Part shown: positions 33,996 to 42,073 of the stretch, in pieces
Position numbering within the stretch: the first letter of the stretch is position 1
Layout of the letters: each line of letters begins with the position of its first letter
Origin: CAZSDU01 sp964429135
Lineage (GTDB): Bacteria > Bacteroidota > Bacteroidia > Bacteroidales > FEN-979
DNA length: 64,000 nucleotides
Assembly: GCA_964429135.1 (NCBI GenBank)
Contig: CAYSAU010000001.1
Location: 1-64,000 of the forward strand
Direction: 5' to 3'
The notes under the pieces: model-generated
Told to the model about the DNA's origin: nothing
Seen by the model: only the letters and a program-made list of their open reading frames with translations
Database searches by the model: none
Program-made: the position numbers and the translations under genes

Positions 33996-34041
33996 AACGG
34001 TTTTGATCTAGGTAAAGCTTCTCTCCTTTGAATAAAAGTCT

Positions 34042-34049
34042 TATTTTTG
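34042..34049 (+). promoter_or_regulatory. Bacteroidetes -7 promoter box (TATTTTTG)
   Basis: Exact TAnnTTTG match, 23 bases before the nuclease start at 34072. Confidence 0.4.
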
Positions 34050-34071
34050 GGAAGCAATAGCCTAAATTTAG

Positions 34072-34923
34072 ATGAAATTCAGACTGCTTTTCTTGCTTCT
34101 TTATATCCTTTACTGTTCTGCTGCTTTTCCCCAGACAGAAGCCACTACTCTTGATGGTCGCAAAGTTCTATTGTACCCTGATGGCAGCTGGAAACCCATC
34201 ACCAAGGAACTCGAAGCGATACCTATAAACCGGCTTGAGCTTCCAAAACCAAAGCCTTTTGAACTGGTACTGAACCATACTGGATATACCCTTTCATACA
34301 ATACCAGCCGTCATATCGCTAATTGGGCAGCGTATGAACTTACTGCCGAGGAGACTATCCCGTTCGCAACAAGAACAGATCGCTTCCTCCCTGATCCATT
34401 ATTGAAATCAGGCTCGGCCTCTAATGATGATTATAAAATGAGCGGCTTTGATAAGGGACACCTTGTGCCAGCGGCTGATATGGCCTATTCGGAGAAAACC
34501 ATGGAGGAATCCTTTTATCTTTCAAATATAGCGCCCCAGGTCCCGGGTTTCAACCGTGGTGTATGGAAAAAACTCGAGGAACAAATTAGACAATGGGCCG
34601 TCGATAACCAGGCTTTGTATATTGTCACAGGAGGGGTTTTAACCAAGGAGCTACCCACGATGGGCAGCAATAAAATACCGGTGCCCAGATATTTCTATAA
34701 AGTGATTCTCGATTATACAGAACCGGATCTTAAAGGAATTGGATTTATCATTCCAAACAAAGCATCCAAAGAACACTTGCAACATTTTGCCGTTTCCATT
34801 GACAGCGTGGAAAAAGTGACGAAAATCGATTTTTTTTACCAATTACCGGATGCCCAGGAACGCCTGATTGAAAACACTGTCGATCTGAGTAAATGGAGCT
34901 GGAAAAAAACTCCGACTCCCTGA
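34072..34923 (+). CDS. Secreted DNA/RNA non-specific endonuclease (NUC1 family)
   Basis: A 283-residue beta-beta-alpha metal nuclease. A signal peptide (MKFRLLFLLLYILYCSAAFP) is followed by a short segment with TTLDGRKVLLYPDGSWK seen in other Bacteroidetes exported proteins, then the nuclease domain from about 65. The active-site motif (DRGH in the family type) reads FDKGHLVPAADM, keeping the catalytic His, and the metal-binding Asn is in SNIAPQVPGFNRGVWKKLEE. An exported, sugar-non-specific nuclease, probably for nucleic acid scavenging or defence. It appears monocistronic with a -7 box 23 bases upstream. Confidence 0.93.
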   Translation: MKFRLLFLLLYILYCSAAFPQTEATTLDGRKVLLYPDGSWKPITKELEAIPINRLELPKPKPFELVLNHTGYTLSYNTSRHIANWAAYELTAEETIPFATRTDRFLPDPLLKSGSASNDDYKMSGFDKGHLVPAADMAYSEKTMEESFYLSNIAPQVPGFNRGVWKKLEEQIRQWAVDNQALYIVTGGVLTKELPTMGSNKIPVPRYFYKVILDYTEPDLKGIGFIIPNKASKEHLQHFAVSIDSVEKVTKIDFFYQLPDAQERLIENTVDLSKWSWKKTPTP

Positions 34924-34974
34924 CTCCCAGGAATTTTTTAACTATCTTAACAGTTTCTTCAAATTCTCGTTTTG

Positions 34975-35031
34975 ATGAAAACAGTAATCGTTTCAATTTT
35001 TATACTCCTGCTTCTTGCTGCAGGATGTTAA
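34975..35031 (+). CDS. Minimal lipoprotein signal peptide ORF, 18 aa
   Basis: ATG 34975 to TAA 35031 encodes MKTVIVSIFILLLLAAGC: a complete lipoprotein signal peptide with lipobox LAAGC, followed at once by a stop. If made, the mature product would be a single acylated cysteine. It may be the stump of a truncated lipoprotein or a chance frame. The rest of the 34924..35113 gap shows no other gene. Confidence 0.35.
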   Translation: MKTVIVSIFILLLLAAGC

Positions 35032-35113
35032 AAAAATTGGATATAAAAATGTTTTCTAAAATTTTCAATCACTTGTTTTATCCCGGAAAGATAGTGTATG
35101 AATGAGGTATTTA

Positions 35114-36802
35114 TCACGACTGGTACTTCCCCACGATGGGCATGCGACGCCCCATGCCGAATGCTTTTGGGGAAATCCTCAGGATGGGCGGGGTTTGATA
35201 GCGTTTGTACTCGCTGGTATTGACAAGTCTCAGAACTCTTCTGACCAGTTGTTCTTCAAATCCTTCCCTGATCAACTCATCCGGTCCTTTTCTTTGTTCG
35301 ATATAACGATACAGGATCTTGTCGAGGATATCATATTCCGGCAGGGAGTCGGAATCTTTCTGATCCGGTCTTAACTCAGCCGAAGGAGGCTTTGTTATAG
35401 TATTCAAAGGGATGATTACCTGGTCCTTATTGATATAGGCTGCCAACTCATAGACCTGGGTTTTATATACATCTCCCAGTACCGACAATCCCCCGCACAT
35501 ATCGCCGTAAAGGGTTCCGTATCCCACGGCCGCTTCGCTTTTATTGGAAGTATTTAGCAGGATGTAACCAAATTTATTGGAAAGCGCCATCAGGATTACC
35601 GCCCTTAGCCTGGCCTGTACGTTTTCTTCTGTTAGGTTAAAAGGCAACCCCTTGAACTCTGGCTCAAGAGTGTGTTCCACAGCCCTGAATGCTTCATCAA
35701 TCGGAATGATCTCATGGCTTACTCCCATGTTTTTTGACAGCTCTATGGCATCTTTAATGCTGTGTTCCGATGAAAACCGGGAAGGGAGTAAAATGGCTTT
35801 AACATTTTCTTTCCCCAACGCTTTTACGGCCAATACGAGGGTTAACGCGGAATCAATACCCCCGGAAAGCCCCAGGATCGCCTTCGAAAAGCCCATTTTC
35901 CCGAAATAGTCTCGGATGCCAAGGACCAGGGCGTCGTGAATGGAAGGGATGATGGATAAGAGTTGTTGCGCTCCTGATGCTGGATAAGGGTTGCTGAGCT
36001 CCTGATTTTGAGAAGCCAAGCCCCTCCCCTCAAGGGGAGGGGTTGGGGAGGGGTCATACACCTGGAAATCTTCTTCAAAATATTTCAGTTCTCCCACCAC
36101 TTTCCCGGATGGATCAACAACCATGGACCCTCCGTCGAAAATAAGTTCCGTTTGGCCGCCGACATGATTGACATAAAAAACAGGTTTTTTGTAGGCAATG
36201 GCATTCCGGTTTAATACCTCTAGACGGGCAGCGGGCTGTCCATAATGAAAAGGAGATGCAGCAATGTTAATAATTAAATCCGGCTTGAGCCTGATAAGCT
36301 CATCCATGGGGTTACTGACATATAGCGGATCATCGGAAATATTCCAGAGATCTTCGCAGATGGTCAGAGCAAATCGGTTCCCTTTGTATTCAAATACTTG
36401 ATAAGGCTGATGGTTGGGCTCGAAATAACGGTATTCATCGAAAACGTCGTAATTGGGAAGCAGGGTTTTATGTACGATCCCGGCTATTTTCCCGCCTGCC
36501 AGAAAATAAGCAGAATTATGTAATGGTTTTCCCTTGATGGCATTATTAACAGAGGGAGATCCGATGATCACGGCAATATCCATAGTTTCTGCGGCAATTT
36601 GAGTGATTGCGTTATCACAGCGATGAAGAAAGTCATCGAATTCAAGGAAATCGCGGGGAGGATAACCGCAAACAGCCAGTTCGGCAAAAACCACTATCCC
36701 AGCCTGCATTTCCTTTGCCTTCTGAATGGCTTTCCTGATGCGGGAAACATTGGAGTCGAAATCGCCAATGTGATAATTCAACTGGGCAAGGGCAATCTTC
36801 AT
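35114..36802 (-). CDS. nadE: NAD+ synthase (glutamine-hydrolysing)
   Basis: A 562-residue two-domain NAD synthetase making NAD from deamido-NAD with glutamine. The N-terminal nitrilase-type glutaminase has Glu in VVFAELAVCGYPPRDFLEF, Lys in HKTLLPNYDVFDEYRYFEP, and the nucleophile Cys in LTICEDLWN. The C-terminal synthetase has the P-loop LGLSGGIDSALTLVLA, NTSNKSEAAVGYGTLYGD and CGGLSVLGDVYKT. The linker at about residues 249-283 is made of repeats: a GC-rich palindrome (SPTPPLEGRG) and two copies of a 24-bp repeat. The catalytic parts are intact, so the enzyme is likely active. nadE beside gldB is a known Bacteroidetes arrangement. Confidence 0.96.
   Translation of the reverse strand: MKIALAQLNYHIGDFDSNVSRIRKAIQKAKEMQAGIVVFAELAVCGYPPRDFLEFDDFLHRCDNAITQIAAETMDIAVIIGSPSVNNAIKGKPLHNSAYFLAGGKIAGIVHKTLLPNYDVFDEYRYFEPNHQPYQVFEYKGNRFALTICEDLWNISDDPLYVSNPMDELIRLKPDLIINIAASPFHYGQPAARLEVLNRNAIAYKKPVFYVNHVGGQTELIFDGGSMVVDPSGKVVGELKYFEEDFQVYDPSPTPPLEGRGLASQNQELSNPYPASGAQQLLSIIPSIHDALVLGIRDYFGKMGFSKAILGLSGGIDSALTLVLAVKALGKENVKAILLPSRFSSEHSIKDAIELSKNMGVSHEIIPIDEAFRAVEHTLEPEFKGLPFNLTEENVQARLRAVILMALSNKFGYILLNTSNKSEAAVGYGTLYGDMCGGLSVLGDVYKTQVYELAAYINKDQVIIPLNTITKPPSAELRPDQKDSDSLPEYDILDKILYRYIEQRKGPDELIREGFEEQLVRRVLRLVNTSEYKRYQTPPILRISPKAFGMGRRMPIVGKYQS
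35955..36006 (+). repeat. 24-bp dispersed repeat x2 in nadE linker
   Basis: Two direct 24-mers at 35955..35978 and 35983..36006, separated by 4 bases. Both start GATAAG and end GCTCCTGAT, with three differences. A third copy, inverted, is at 12652..12675. Because the period is 28 bp, not a multiple of 3, the two copies are translated in different frames. Confidence 0.75.
36021..36054. repeat. GC-rich palindromic element inside nadE
   Basis: About 34 bp: CCCCTCCCC, a 3-base loop TCA or TCAA, GGGGAGGGG, then TTGGGGAGGGGT. Almost identical to the alaS element at 8443..8477. Translated here (minus strand) as DPSPTPPLEGRGL. Confidence 0.8.
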
Positions 36803-36811
36803 GGGGTATGG

Positions 36812-37519
36812 TTAAAAGAGAAATCCAAGGTTCAACTCCACAAAGTTCAGCATGCTTTTTTCATTCAGTTTTGATTTACTGTTGACTCCGGTTAAAATGT
36901 TGTTCAGGGAGTTGGAATAGGCGAGTCCCAGAAAAATCCTGCTTGACTGATCCAGGTGATATTCTGCCCCGATACCGAAGAGAATGGATTCGCGGATCAG
37001 GGTGGTCTCTTCAGTCATGCTGTTTTTTTCTGACCAGGCTTCTCCAATGTCGGGACTGTAAACTTCATTGGCGCTTGCTCTTAACCTGAAACCGGTACCG
37101 AAACCAATCTGTCCGAAAAAGGAAAAATCCCCGAAATTTTTGGTTTGCATCTTAACCATCAGAGGGATTTCCAGATAGATAAAATTATATTTACGATCAA
37201 CGGTTCCATTGACTTTGGGCGAACCGGCCATCACAAACATGGAATCCTGAAAAGCAAGACGTCCGTTCAGAAAAACAAAATTCACACCGGTAGAAAAGGC
37301 ATAACGTTCGGCAAAATAAAAATCGCTGACAAAGCCTGCCGTGGCACCTATCCTGCCCCCTTCATTGGTGTAATTTTTTGTATTTGGGTTCATCCAGGCA
37401 ATGTTTGGGGACAATTTTAATCCGAGTTTGACCGGAAGTTGTTTCTGGGCAGAAAGAAATACAGGCAAAAACAGAAATAATATCGTGAATAGCGCGCTTA
37501 AGTCGGTTTTTTTGATCAT
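36812..37519 (-). CDS. PorT-like outer membrane beta-barrel protein
   Basis: About 235 residues. Signal peptide MIKKTDLSALFTILFLFLP then FLSAQ, followed by a barrel with features of the PorT/OMP_b-brl_2 type: LGLKLSPNIAWMNPNTKNY, FYFAERYAFSTGVNFVFLNG, FIYLEIPLMVKMQTKNFGDF, ending FVELNLGFLF with C-terminal Phe. PorT is a component or assembly factor of type IX secretion, but related barrels of other function exist, so the assignment is tentative. ATG 37519 is preferred to 37543 because the -7 box at 37546..37553 would put the transcript start near 37540. It sits 10 bases before nadE on the same strand and diverges from gldB. Confidence 0.75.
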   Translation of the reverse strand: MIKKTDLSALFTILFLFLPVFLSAQKQLPVKLGLKLSPNIAWMNPNTKNYTNEGGRIGATAGFVSDFYFAERYAFSTGVNFVFLNGRLAFQDSMFVMAGSPKVNGTVDRKYNFIYLEIPLMVKMQTKNFGDFSFFGQIGFGTGFRLRASANEVYSPDIGEAWSEKNSMTEETTLIRESILFGIGAEYHLDQSSRIFLGLAYSNSLNNILTGVNSKSKLNEKSMLNFVELNLGFLF

Positions 37520-37545
37520 GATTTGATTTTTACGATGGTCCATAA

Positions 37546-37553
37546 CAAAAATA
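37546..37553 (-). promoter_or_regulatory. Bacteroidetes -7 promoter box (TATTTTTG)
   Basis: Exact TAnnTTTG match on the minus strand, 27 bases before ATG 37519. It supports the shorter start of the PorT-like gene. Confidence 0.45.
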
Positions 37554-37631
37554 CGGAATCCACCATCCCATACTCAGAATAAATCCATAATTTTATTCAA
37601 AAATAATCAACCATCCCCAACGATAGAAATT

Positions 37632-38630
37632 ATGAGGTTTATCATTGCTTCCGGCATGTTTTCCCTGGCGCTGTTGCTTGGTTGTAACGGCGGAAAGACC
37701 AGAATTGATGTGGATACCAAAAATATTCAAGTGACAGATATCCGGATTCACAGGTACGACCTGGATCTTTTTGCTATCCCGGTTCATCATTTAAAAGCCG
37801 GATTGGAAAAGCTAAAACCAGCTTACCGCTTTTTTCTTGACACTGACCTGGATGACCCGGCCAGGTTGACTGAAATGAAAGCTTATCTGGAAAATCCAAG
37901 AAACCTTGACTTCTATCAAGCCGTGCTGAAAAAATACCAGGAACTAACTCTCCTTGAGAAAAAGCTGACTGAAGCCTTCAGGCATTACCGTTATTATTAT
38001 CCCGATGCAAGTATCCCAAGGATTTATGCTTATATTTCTGGAGGAGATTATGATTATCCAATCCAGTATGCTGATTCTGTCATGCTCATCGGACTGGATA
38101 ATTACCTGGGAAAAGAATTCGAGGTTTATCGTTCAGACAGAATTCCCCAATATCGCCTGGAAAAAATGACTGCCGATAATATCCTCCCCGACTGCATGCA
38201 GGTTATGGCCAGGACTACACCATCTTCCGAAATTTCCGGCAATACATTGCTTGATCATATGATTGAAGAAGGAAGAAGATTGTATTTCATTTCAGCGATG
38301 ATCCCTTTGACCGATCCGCGTTTTATAATGGGTTATACCCGGGCACAGATGGATTGGGTATTGAAAAATGAAGCCCAGGTCTGGGCAGCCATTATCGAGC
38401 ATCGGATGCTGTATTCCACCGATGGACAAATCATCCGAACCTTTATAGCGGATGGTCCCTTCACTCCGGAATTTTCCAAAGAAGCCCCAGCGCGTCTGGG
38501 ACAATGGATAGGTTGGCAGATCGTTATGCAATACATGGAAAACGAGGTGAATGTCAGCCTTCAGCAAATGCTTCAGGAAACGGATGCACAGAAAATTCTT
38601 ACCCTTTCAAAGTACAAACCACAAAAATAA
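37632..38630 (+). CDS. gldB: Gliding motility lipoprotein GldB
   Basis: A 332-residue lipoprotein: MRFIIASGMFSLALLLGC holds the lipobox with Cys 18. The body matches GldB: IRIHRYDLDLFAI near the start, YAYISGGDYDYPIQYADS and LIGLDNYLGKEFEVYRS in the middle, and LYFISAMIPLTDPRFIMGYT with a conserved GWQIVMQYM near the end. GldB is required for gliding in Flavobacterium and is widespread in non-motile Bacteroidetes with type IX secretion. It sits on the inner face of the envelope. Neighbour nadE is expected. gldC, often adjacent, is absent; comM follows on the same strand after a repeat. Confidence 0.92.
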   Translation: MRFIIASGMFSLALLLGCNGGKTRIDVDTKNIQVTDIRIHRYDLDLFAIPVHHLKAGLEKLKPAYRFFLDTDLDDPARLTEMKAYLENPRNLDFYQAVLKKYQELTLLEKKLTEAFRHYRYYYPDASIPRIYAYISGGDYDYPIQYADSVMLIGLDNYLGKEFEVYRSDRIPQYRLEKMTADNILPDCMQVMARTTPSSEISGNTLLDHMIEEGRRLYFISAMIPLTDPRFIMGYTRAQMDWVLKNEAQVWAAIIEHRMLYSTDGQIIRTFIADGPFTPEFSKEAPARLGQWIGWQIVMQYMENEVNVSLQQMLQETDAQKILTLSKYKPQK

Positions 38631-38644
38631 CTGCTGACCCCTGT

Positions 38645-38660
38645 CACTTTGTTACTTTGT
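38645..38660. repeat. Octamer tandem repeat (CACTTTGT, TACTTTGT)
   Basis: Two octamers just after the gldB stop. The reverse complement of the 12605..12620 repeat after mrp. Confidence 0.5.
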
Positions 38661-38733
38661 GACCTGTTAATAACTTTCCTGCTATTATCTTATTACCTTT
38701 CTTCGTTTTCCCGATTAAGTGGAAAATATTCCT

Positions 38734-40272
38734 ATGTTGGTTAAAACATTCGGGAGCGCTGTTTTTGGGATACATGCGATGACGGTGACAGTCGAAGTTT
38801 ATATCGACCAGGGAATTCAGTTCTTCATGGTAGGATTGCCTGATAATGCAGTGAAAGAAAGCCATCAAAGGATAGAATCAGCACTCAGGAATAATGGTTA
38901 CCGTATTCCCGGGAAAAAGATAGTTATCAATATGGCTCCGGCTGATATCCGTAAGGAAGGTTCTTCTTATGATCTGACCATCGCGATGGGGATACTTGCC
39001 GGGAGTGAAGTGATCAAAACCAACAAGCTGGAAAACTATATCATTATGGGGGAGCTTTCTCTGGATGGCAGCCTGCTTCCCATCAAAGGGGCTTTGCCTA
39101 TCGCCATCGAGGCTCAGAAAAAAGGTTTTGACGGAATTATTCTTCCTCAGCAGAATGCAAGAGAAGCTGCAATAGTTGGAAATTTGCTGATCTATGGTGT
39201 ACAGAATATCAGAGAAGTGATCGGTTTTTTAAATGATGAAATCACCCTGACGCCAACGATAGTGAATATGGAAGAAGAATTTAATCGTCATTTAGGGGAT
39301 TATGAATTTGATTTTGCAGAAGTAAGGGGGCAGGAGAATATAAAAAGGGCGTTGGAAATAGCGGCAGCAGGAGGGCATAACGTCATTTTGATCGGACCAC
39401 CAGGTGCAGGAAAGACCATGTTGGCAAAGCGGCTTCCATCCATCCTGCCTCCACTGAATCTGCAGGAAGCACTTGAAACGACCAAGATACATTCCGTGGC
39501 CGGGAAGCTGGCCAGTAACCGCTCCCTGATTTCTGTCAGACCATTTCGTTCTCCCCACCATACTATTTCCGATGTGGCACTAGTGGGTGGCGGGGGTGTT
39601 CCTCAACCTGGGGAAATATCCCTGGCACACAATGGAGTTTTATTTCTCGATGAACTACCCGAATTCAAACGCCAGGTACTTGAAGTACTCCGACAGCCGC
39701 TGGAAGACAGGGTGGTTACCATTTCAAGAGCAAGATTTACCGTTGAATACCCTGCCAGTTTCATGCTGGTTGCAGCCATGAATCCTTGTCCCTGCGGCTA
39801 TTACAACCATCCACAGCTTGATTGTCAATGTAAACCAGGAGTTGTGCAAAAATATATCAATAGAATTTCAGGACCCCTTTTCGATCGTATTGATATTCAT
39901 GTTGAGGTTATTCCTGTTCCTTACCGGGAATTAAGCGTGATGCATGCGGCCGAGCGAAGCGAGGCCATCCGGGACAGAGTCCTGGCTGCACGACAGATTC
40001 AGGAAAAACGTTTTAAAGAAAATCAGGGCATTCACTGCAATGCCCAGATGTCAAGCAAAATCCTTAGAAAAATTTGCCATATCAATGAAACGGGTCACCT
40101 TCTTCTGAAATCTGCCATGGATAAGCTCGGACTTTCAGCCCGCGCATTCGACCGAATCCTGAAAGTCTCCAGAACCATCGCAGACCTTGAACATTCTTCG
40201 GAAATAAAAACGGAACACTTGGCAGAGGCCATCAATTACAGATCACTTGATCGCGATAATTGGGGAAAATGA
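38734..40272 (+). CDS. comM: YifB family Mg chelatase-like AAA ATPase (ComM)
   Basis: A 512-residue ComM/YifB protein, a hexameric helicase promoting branch migration during natural transformation. The N-terminal Lon-like domain (MLVKTFGSAVFGI and MAPADIRKEGSSYDLTIAMG) occupies about 1-170. The AAA+ Mg chelatase core has GPPGAGKTMLAKRLPSILPP, the LFLDELPEF Walker B and a zinc-type cluster AAMNPCPCGYYNH. The C-terminal region has LSARAFDRILKVSRTIADLE. ATG 38734 is preferred over a GTG at 38719, as the family begins MLVKT. No other competence gene is here, though the protein is widespread in non-competent bacteria too. Confidence 0.95.
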   Translation: MLVKTFGSAVFGIHAMTVTVEVYIDQGIQFFMVGLPDNAVKESHQRIESALRNNGYRIPGKKIVINMAPADIRKEGSSYDLTIAMGILAGSEVIKTNKLENYIIMGELSLDGSLLPIKGALPIAIEAQKKGFDGIILPQQNAREAAIVGNLLIYGVQNIREVIGFLNDEITLTPTIVNMEEEFNRHLGDYEFDFAEVRGQENIKRALEIAAAGGHNVILIGPPGAGKTMLAKRLPSILPPLNLQEALETTKIHSVAGKLASNRSLISVRPFRSPHHTISDVALVGGGGVPQPGEISLAHNGVLFLDELPEFKRQVLEVLRQPLEDRVVTISRARFTVEYPASFMLVAAMNPCPCGYYNHPQLDCQCKPGVVQKYINRISGPLFDRIDIHVEVIPVPYRELSVMHAAERSEAIRDRVLAARQIQEKRFKENQGIHCNAQMSSKILRKICHINETGHLLLKSAMDKLGLSARAFDRILKVSRTIADLEHSSEIKTEHLAEAINYRSLDRDNWGK

Positions 40273-40289
40273 AATACCAGACCAGATCA

Positions 40290-41165
40290 TTAAGAAAGAA
40301 ACAAATCTCCTATGACAAAACATGCGTAAATAACGCTGGCCATCCCATTCATGGTAGCAAAAGCCAGGTTCACCCTGGAAATATTTCCTGGCTTGACCAG
40401 GATGTGCTCATACATTAATAAACAGGAAAACATTACCGCCCCAATCCAGTACAACCAGTGAAATTTCCCGTATATTCCGGCCATGATCACCATCAAGATC
40501 GCGAGGAAGTGAAGAACAGCGGAAAAGATCAACGCGTTTCGCTTGCCTAAAAACACAGGGATAGATCGAAGGTCTTCAGATTTGTCGAAATCAATGTCCT
40601 GGAGGGCATAAAGAATATCGAAACCTGCCACCCAAAAAATGACAATGAACGAAAAGATTATGGGAAGCAAATCAAAATGAGCAGTTACAGCTAGATAAGC
40701 GCCGATAGGCGCAAGGGATAATCCTATACCGAGAATGACATGCGAATAATAAGTGAATCTTTTCGTAAAAGAATAACCAAGAATCACTAACAAGGCAAGC
40801 GGAGACAGGATGAAACATAAAAAGTTCAGGAAATATGTAGTCACCACAAATAACAAGGCATTGATGACAACAAACCATAAAGCGGAAACAGGTTTGATCA
40901 CCTCGCTGGGGATCTCCCTAAACGCAGTCCTCGGGTTTTTCCGGTCAAATTCACGGTCGGCATAACGGTTAAACCCCATCGCGGCATTCCTGGCCAAAAG
41001 CACACAAAGCAAGACCAGTAGCAATAACCTCAAAGAAAACGCTCCGCTTTCATTTTTAATCGCAAGTGAAAAACCAATCAGGGCAAATGGCAAAGAAAAA
41101 ACCGTATGACTGATCTTGATGAAAGAAAAATAGTTTGTAACCTTTCTAAACTTTTGTAGTCCCAT
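40290..41165 (-). CDS. mqnP: UbiA-like prenyltransferase (menaquinone pathway, MqnP-like)
   Basis: A 291-residue intramembrane prenyltransferase with about 8-9 TM helices. The two Asp-rich motifs binding Mg2+-prenyl diphosphate are present: GFNRYADREFDRKNPRT (NxxxDxxxD) at about residue 65 and FDILYALQDIDFDKSEDL at about 185. UbiA/MqnP proteins attach the isoprenoid tail to an aromatic quinone precursor. In Bacteroidetes using the futalosine route the enzyme is called MqnP. That assignment is from family resemblance; a 4-hydroxybenzoate-type enzyme cannot be excluded. A -7 box lies at 41183..41190. It converges with comM. Confidence 0.88.
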   Translation of the reverse strand: MGLQKFRKVTNYFSFIKISHTVFSLPFALIGFSLAIKNESGAFSLRLLLLVLLCVLLARNAAMGFNRYADREFDRKNPRTAFREIPSEVIKPVSALWFVVINALLFVVTTYFLNFLCFILSPLALLVILGYSFTKRFTYYSHVILGIGLSLAPIGAYLAVTAHFDLLPIIFSFIVIFWVAGFDILYALQDIDFDKSEDLRSIPVFLGKRNALIFSAVLHFLAILMVIMAGIYGKFHWLYWIGAVMFSCLLMYEHILVKPGNISRVNLAFATMNGMASVIYACFVIGDLFLS

Positions 41166-41182
41166 CTGTGGTTTTTAAAAGA

Positions 41183-41190
41183 CAAATTTA
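41183..41190 (-). promoter_or_regulatory. Bacteroidetes -7 promoter box (TAAATTTG)
   Basis: Exact TAnnTTTG match on the minus strand, 18 bases before the prenyltransferase start at 41165. Confidence 0.45.
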
Positions 41191-41258
41191 GCGAAATTGA
41201 ACAAAGCTCGGGTTTGTCTTCTGAATATGGTTATTTTTGTGGTTTATTCATCTGTGTC

Positions 41259-42053
41259 ATGATTCAGAAATTGGAATTCCTTTATGGGTATTGTAAGCAC
41301 GCAATTTCTGCACAATCAAAGTATAGCCTCCATTCCCCTTTTGCCTACCATTTTTATCATGATATAATAAAAAACGGGGAATATGACCCCCATTATAAGA
41401 CTGTCGAAAGGGTAAGAAATGACCTGATCGTGTTTTCAAGGTTCATCAAGCGGAGAGATTTGGGCGCTAAGGCCAAGGATGAACCCTGTGACCAGCGTTT
41501 TGTCAGGGTCAAAGACATTGCCAGAAAATCATCGGTATCAGCCGAAAAAGGACAGTTACTATACCGTCTGGTTAGGGATCTGCATCCGGAAAATATCCTT
41601 GAACTTGGAACAGCTTTTGGAATAAGCACACTTTACCTTGCCTTTGCTGCACCCCACAGCAGGATTATCACCATTGAGGGTTGCCTTGATACGGCACATC
41701 TGGCTCAGGAGAATTTTGATAAAGTGGGAATGAAAAATATTACGATTCTGAATGGTTCATTTGAAGAGAAATTACCCCTTGCACTCATGGAATTGCATTC
41801 ACCCGATCTGGTATTCGTGGATGGTAACCATAAAAAGGAAGCCACCCTGCACTATTTTGAAGAATGTCTGCAACATATTCATCCTGAAAGCGTTTTTGTG
41901 TTCGACGACATCCACTGGTCTTCCGGAATGAACTCAGCCTGGAAGCAAATCAAAGCGCATCCAAGGGTCAGGGTAACATTTGATCTGTTTTATCTTGGAA
42001 TCGTTTTTTTTAAAGAGGAATTAAGCAAAGAGGATTTTATAATTAAATTTTAA
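41259..42053 (+). CDS. Class I SAM-dependent methyltransferase
   Basis: About 264 residues with an O-methyltransferase-type Rossmann fold. Motif I is ILELGTAFGISTLYLAFAAP at about 116-135, followed by ITIEGCLDTAHLAQENFDKV. Asp-containing LVFVDGNHKKEATLHYFEEC is at about 187, and VFVFDDIHWSSGMNSAWKQI is the region that binds metal in catechol-type enzymes. ATG 41259 (MIQKLEFLYGYCKHAI) is preferred over a TTG at 41214. The N-terminal 90 residues (KYSLHSPFAYHFYHDII) are a Bacteroidetes-typical extension. The substrate is unknown. The orphan ABC ATPase gene follows after 20 bases. Confidence 0.88.
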   Translation: MIQKLEFLYGYCKHAISAQSKYSLHSPFAYHFYHDIIKNGEYDPHYKTVERVRNDLIVFSRFIKRRDLGAKAKDEPCDQRFVRVKDIARKSSVSAEKGQLLYRLVRDLHPENILELGTAFGISTLYLAFAAPHSRIITIEGCLDTAHLAQENFDKVGMKNITILNGSFEEKLPLALMELHSPDLVFVDGNHKKEATLHYFEECLQHIHPESVFVFDDIHWSSGMNSAWKQIKAHPRVRVTFDLFYLGIVFFKEELSKEDFIIKF

Positions 42054-42059
42054 TTATTG

Positions 42060-42067
42060 TATTTTTG
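42060..42067 (+). promoter_or_regulatory. Possible -7 box (TATTTTTG) very close to start codon
   Basis: Exact TAnnTTTG match ending 6 bases before the ABC ATPase ATG. A transcript from it would be leaderless or nearly so. Could be chance in AT-rich sequence. Confidence 0.25.
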
Positions 42068-42073
42068 TGACCT

